Assembly (NCBI GenBank): GCA_003242495.1
Contig: QGUO01000246.1
Location: 1-5,775 of the forward strand
Direction of reading: 5' to 3'
Origin: Pseudomonadota bacterium
GTDB lineage: Bacteria > Pseudomonadota > Gammaproteobacteria > Steroidobacterales > Steroidobacteraceae
DNA length: 5,775 nt
The notes below the pieces were generated by a model, which was not told the origin of the DNA, did not search any database, and saw only the letters and a program-made list of their open reading frames with translations. Of the stretch, positions 4,368-5,775 are shown one piece after another (positions within the stretch are counted from its first letter, which is position 1; each line of letters starts with the position of its first letter). The position numbers and the translations under genes are program-made.

Positions 4368-5775
4368 TTAGCACTCGATCACGTTTACGGCCAGCCCGCC
4401 CCGGGAGGTTTCCTTGTACTTGGTCTTCATGTCCGCCCCGGTTTCGCGCATGGTCTTGATGACCTTGTCGAGCGAGACATAGTGCGTGCCGTCGCCACGC
4501 AGGGCCATGCGCGCGGCATTGATGGCCTTGACCGAAGCGATGGCGTTGCGCTCGATGCAGGGGATCTGCACCAGGCCGCCCACCGGATCGCAGGTGAGCC
4601 CCAGGTGATGCTCCATGCCGATCTCCGCAGCATTCTCCGCCTGTCGGGGTGTGCCGCCCATCACGGCGCACAATGCGGCCGCGGCCATGGAGCAGGCGAC
4701 GCCCACTTCGCCCTGGCAGCCGACCTCGGCGCCGGAAATGGACGCATTCTCCTTGTACAGGATGCCGATGGCGGCCGCGGTCAGCAGGAAGTCGATGACG
4801 CCGCGCTCGTTCGCGCCCGGAACGAAGTCGCGGTAGTAGTGCAGCACCGCCGGCACGATGCCCGCGGCGCCGTTGGTCGGCGCGGTCACGACCCGTCCGC
4901 CGGCCGCGTTCTCCTCGTTGACGGCCAGGGCATAGAGGTTGACCCAGTCGAGCACCACCAGCTCGCCCTGCAGCGCAGGCGGGCCGTCGGCGCGTGGGGG
5001 CGGGTGCACCGCGGCATCCGGCGCCGTGGCCGGCGAGGCGTGCTGCGTTATGGCGCGTGGATCGCGTGAATCGGCCGCGAGCTGACGGTACAGGCCGGGC
5101 GCGCGGCGCTTGATCTTGTAGCCGCCCGGCAGCACGCCATCGGTGCGGCAGCCGCGCCGTACGCACGCCTGCATGACGCGCCAGATCTCGAGCAGTCCGG
5201 TGTCGATCTGCTCGTCGGTTCGCCAATGCCGCTCGTTGCGGCGCATGATTTCGGCGATCGAGACCTGCTCGCGCTCGCAATGGCCCAGCAGCTCGTCGGC
5301 GCTGTGAAACGGATAGGGGAGGATGGTCGTGTCGGGGGCGATGCGCTGCGTCGCAGTGCGATCGTCGGCGACGTCCGCGCTGACCACGAACCCGCCGCCG
5401 ACGGAGTAGTAGATCCGCTCGGCAAGCAGCGCGCCGTCGGCGGCGAACGCCCGCAAGCGCATGCCGTTCGGATGCAGCGGCAGTGTTTCGCGGCGATTGA
5501 ATACCAGGTCCCGCCGCTCATCGAAGGGGATCGTGGCGCCGCCGAGCAGCGTCAACCGGCCGCTGCGACGCACGGCCTGCAGATACTCCTCGATGCGCTC
5601 GACATCCACGGTATCCGGCTCGTGACCGCACAGGCCCAGCACGACGGCCTTGTCGCTGCCGTGTCCCTTGCCGGTGGCGCCCAGGGACCCGAACAGCTCC
5701 GCGGTGACGCGCGCCACCGGCTGTGCAGGCGGCTCGCCGGCGAGGCGCGCGGCGAACAGTCGCGCCGCCCGCATG
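4368..5775 (-). CDS. sdaA: L-serine ammonia-lyase, iron-sulfur-dependent, single-chain (5' partial)
   Basis: This enzyme deaminates L-serine to pyruvate and ammonia in the cytoplasm, using a [4Fe-4S] cluster rather than PLP. Counting from the Met at 5774, 468 residues are visible. That Met matches the family position just after the N-terminal S-S-S-H-T-x-G-P motif, so the true start is about 20-25 codons beyond the window. Residues ~1-160 are the beta domain (LFGSLGATGKGHGSDKA, YYSVGGGFVV). The catalytic alpha domain follows, with NEENAAGGRVVTAPTNGAAG (287-306), SGAEVGCQGEVG (347-358), LTCDP and PCIERN. Cys353, Cys395 and Cys406 fit the cluster ligands. The final residue Cys468 fits the C-terminal tail cysteine that occupies the active site in the Legionella enzyme, and the 42-11-62 spacings are the same. 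Residues ~234-270 form a Pro/Ala-rich insertion about 29 residues longer than in E. coli SdaA. The gene is convergent with the YfaZ gene; its promoter lies outside the window. Confidence 0.96.
   Translation of the reverse strand, partial: MRAARLFAARLAGEPPAQPVARVTAELFGSLGATGKGHGSDKAVVLGLCGHEPDTVDVERIEEYLQAVRRSGRLTLLGGATIPFDERRDLVFNRRETLPLHPNGMRLRAFAADGALLAERIYYSVGGGFVVSADVADDRTATQRIAPDTTILPYPFHSADELLGHCEREQVSIAEIMRRNERHWRTDEQIDTGLLEIWRVMQACVRRGCRTDGVLPGGYKIKRRAPGLYRQLAADSRDPRAITQHASPATAPDAAVHPPPRADGPPALQGELVVLDWVNLYALAVNEENAAGGRVVTAPTNGAAGIVPAVLHYYRDFVPGANERGVIDFLLTAAAIGILYKENASISGAEVGCQGEVGVACSMAAAALCAVMGGTPRQAENAAEIGMEHHLGLTCDPVGGLVQIPCIERNAIASVKAINAARMALRGDGTHYVSLDKVIKTMRETGADMKTKYKETSRGGLAVNVIEC

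Noticed and set aside
3120..5069. A 649-codon open frame on the plus strand covering the repeat, the YfaZ gene and part of the serine dehydratase.
   Set aside because: It runs across three well-supported genes in other frames. Its translation is rich in Arg, Ala and Gly with no domain logic, as expected for a GC-rich shadow frame.
3565..5280. A 571-codon minus-strand frame overlapping the serine dehydratase and YfaZ genes.
   Set aside because: The dehydratase is unambiguous in another minus-strand frame. This one is an Arg-rich shadow of it.

Overview
The window is a high-GC (estimated in the mid-60s percent), densely coded bacterial chromosome segment. A TonB-dependent receptor, a YfaZ-type outer-membrane protein and a single-chain [4Fe-4S] L-serine dehydratase together point to a Gram-negative proteobacterium, most likely a gammaproteobacterium. 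The exact lineage cannot be read from the sequence.

Layout. (1) 1-2772, plus strand: an iron-acquisition pair. It holds the C-terminal barrel of a TonB-dependent receptor (5' end outside the window) and, 12 bases later, a four-helix PepSY inner-membrane protein. Such proteins are associated with siderophore uptake and ferric-siderophore reduction. (2) 2765-3549: a short stretch of unrecognised small genes. A 68-aa minus-strand gene overlaps the end of the PepSY gene by 8 bp. Divergent from it is a plus-strand gene for a ~130-aa protein with a 24-residue pure Gln/Glu tract, encoded by a CAG/GAG tandem repeat, followed by a cysteine-containing domain. A 21-nt palindrome occurs on both sides of this second gene (3013-3033 and 3619-3639, 19 of 21 positions identical). 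(3) 3715-4323, plus: a secreted YfaZ-family outer-membrane protein. (4) 4368-5775, minus: L-serine ammonia-lyase, convergent with the YfaZ gene, missing only about 20-25 N-terminal residues at the window edge.

The receptor and PepSY protein form a coherent functional unit. The serine dehydratase (serine to pyruvate plus ammonia) and the YfaZ protein look like independent single genes. The part least explained by known families is 2765-3640: two orphan small genes, a shared AT-rich divergent promoter region, an in-frame expandable repeat and paired palindromes. I see no CRISPR array, tRNA, rRNA, transposase or integrase. There is no gene-free stretch longer than about 190 bases.
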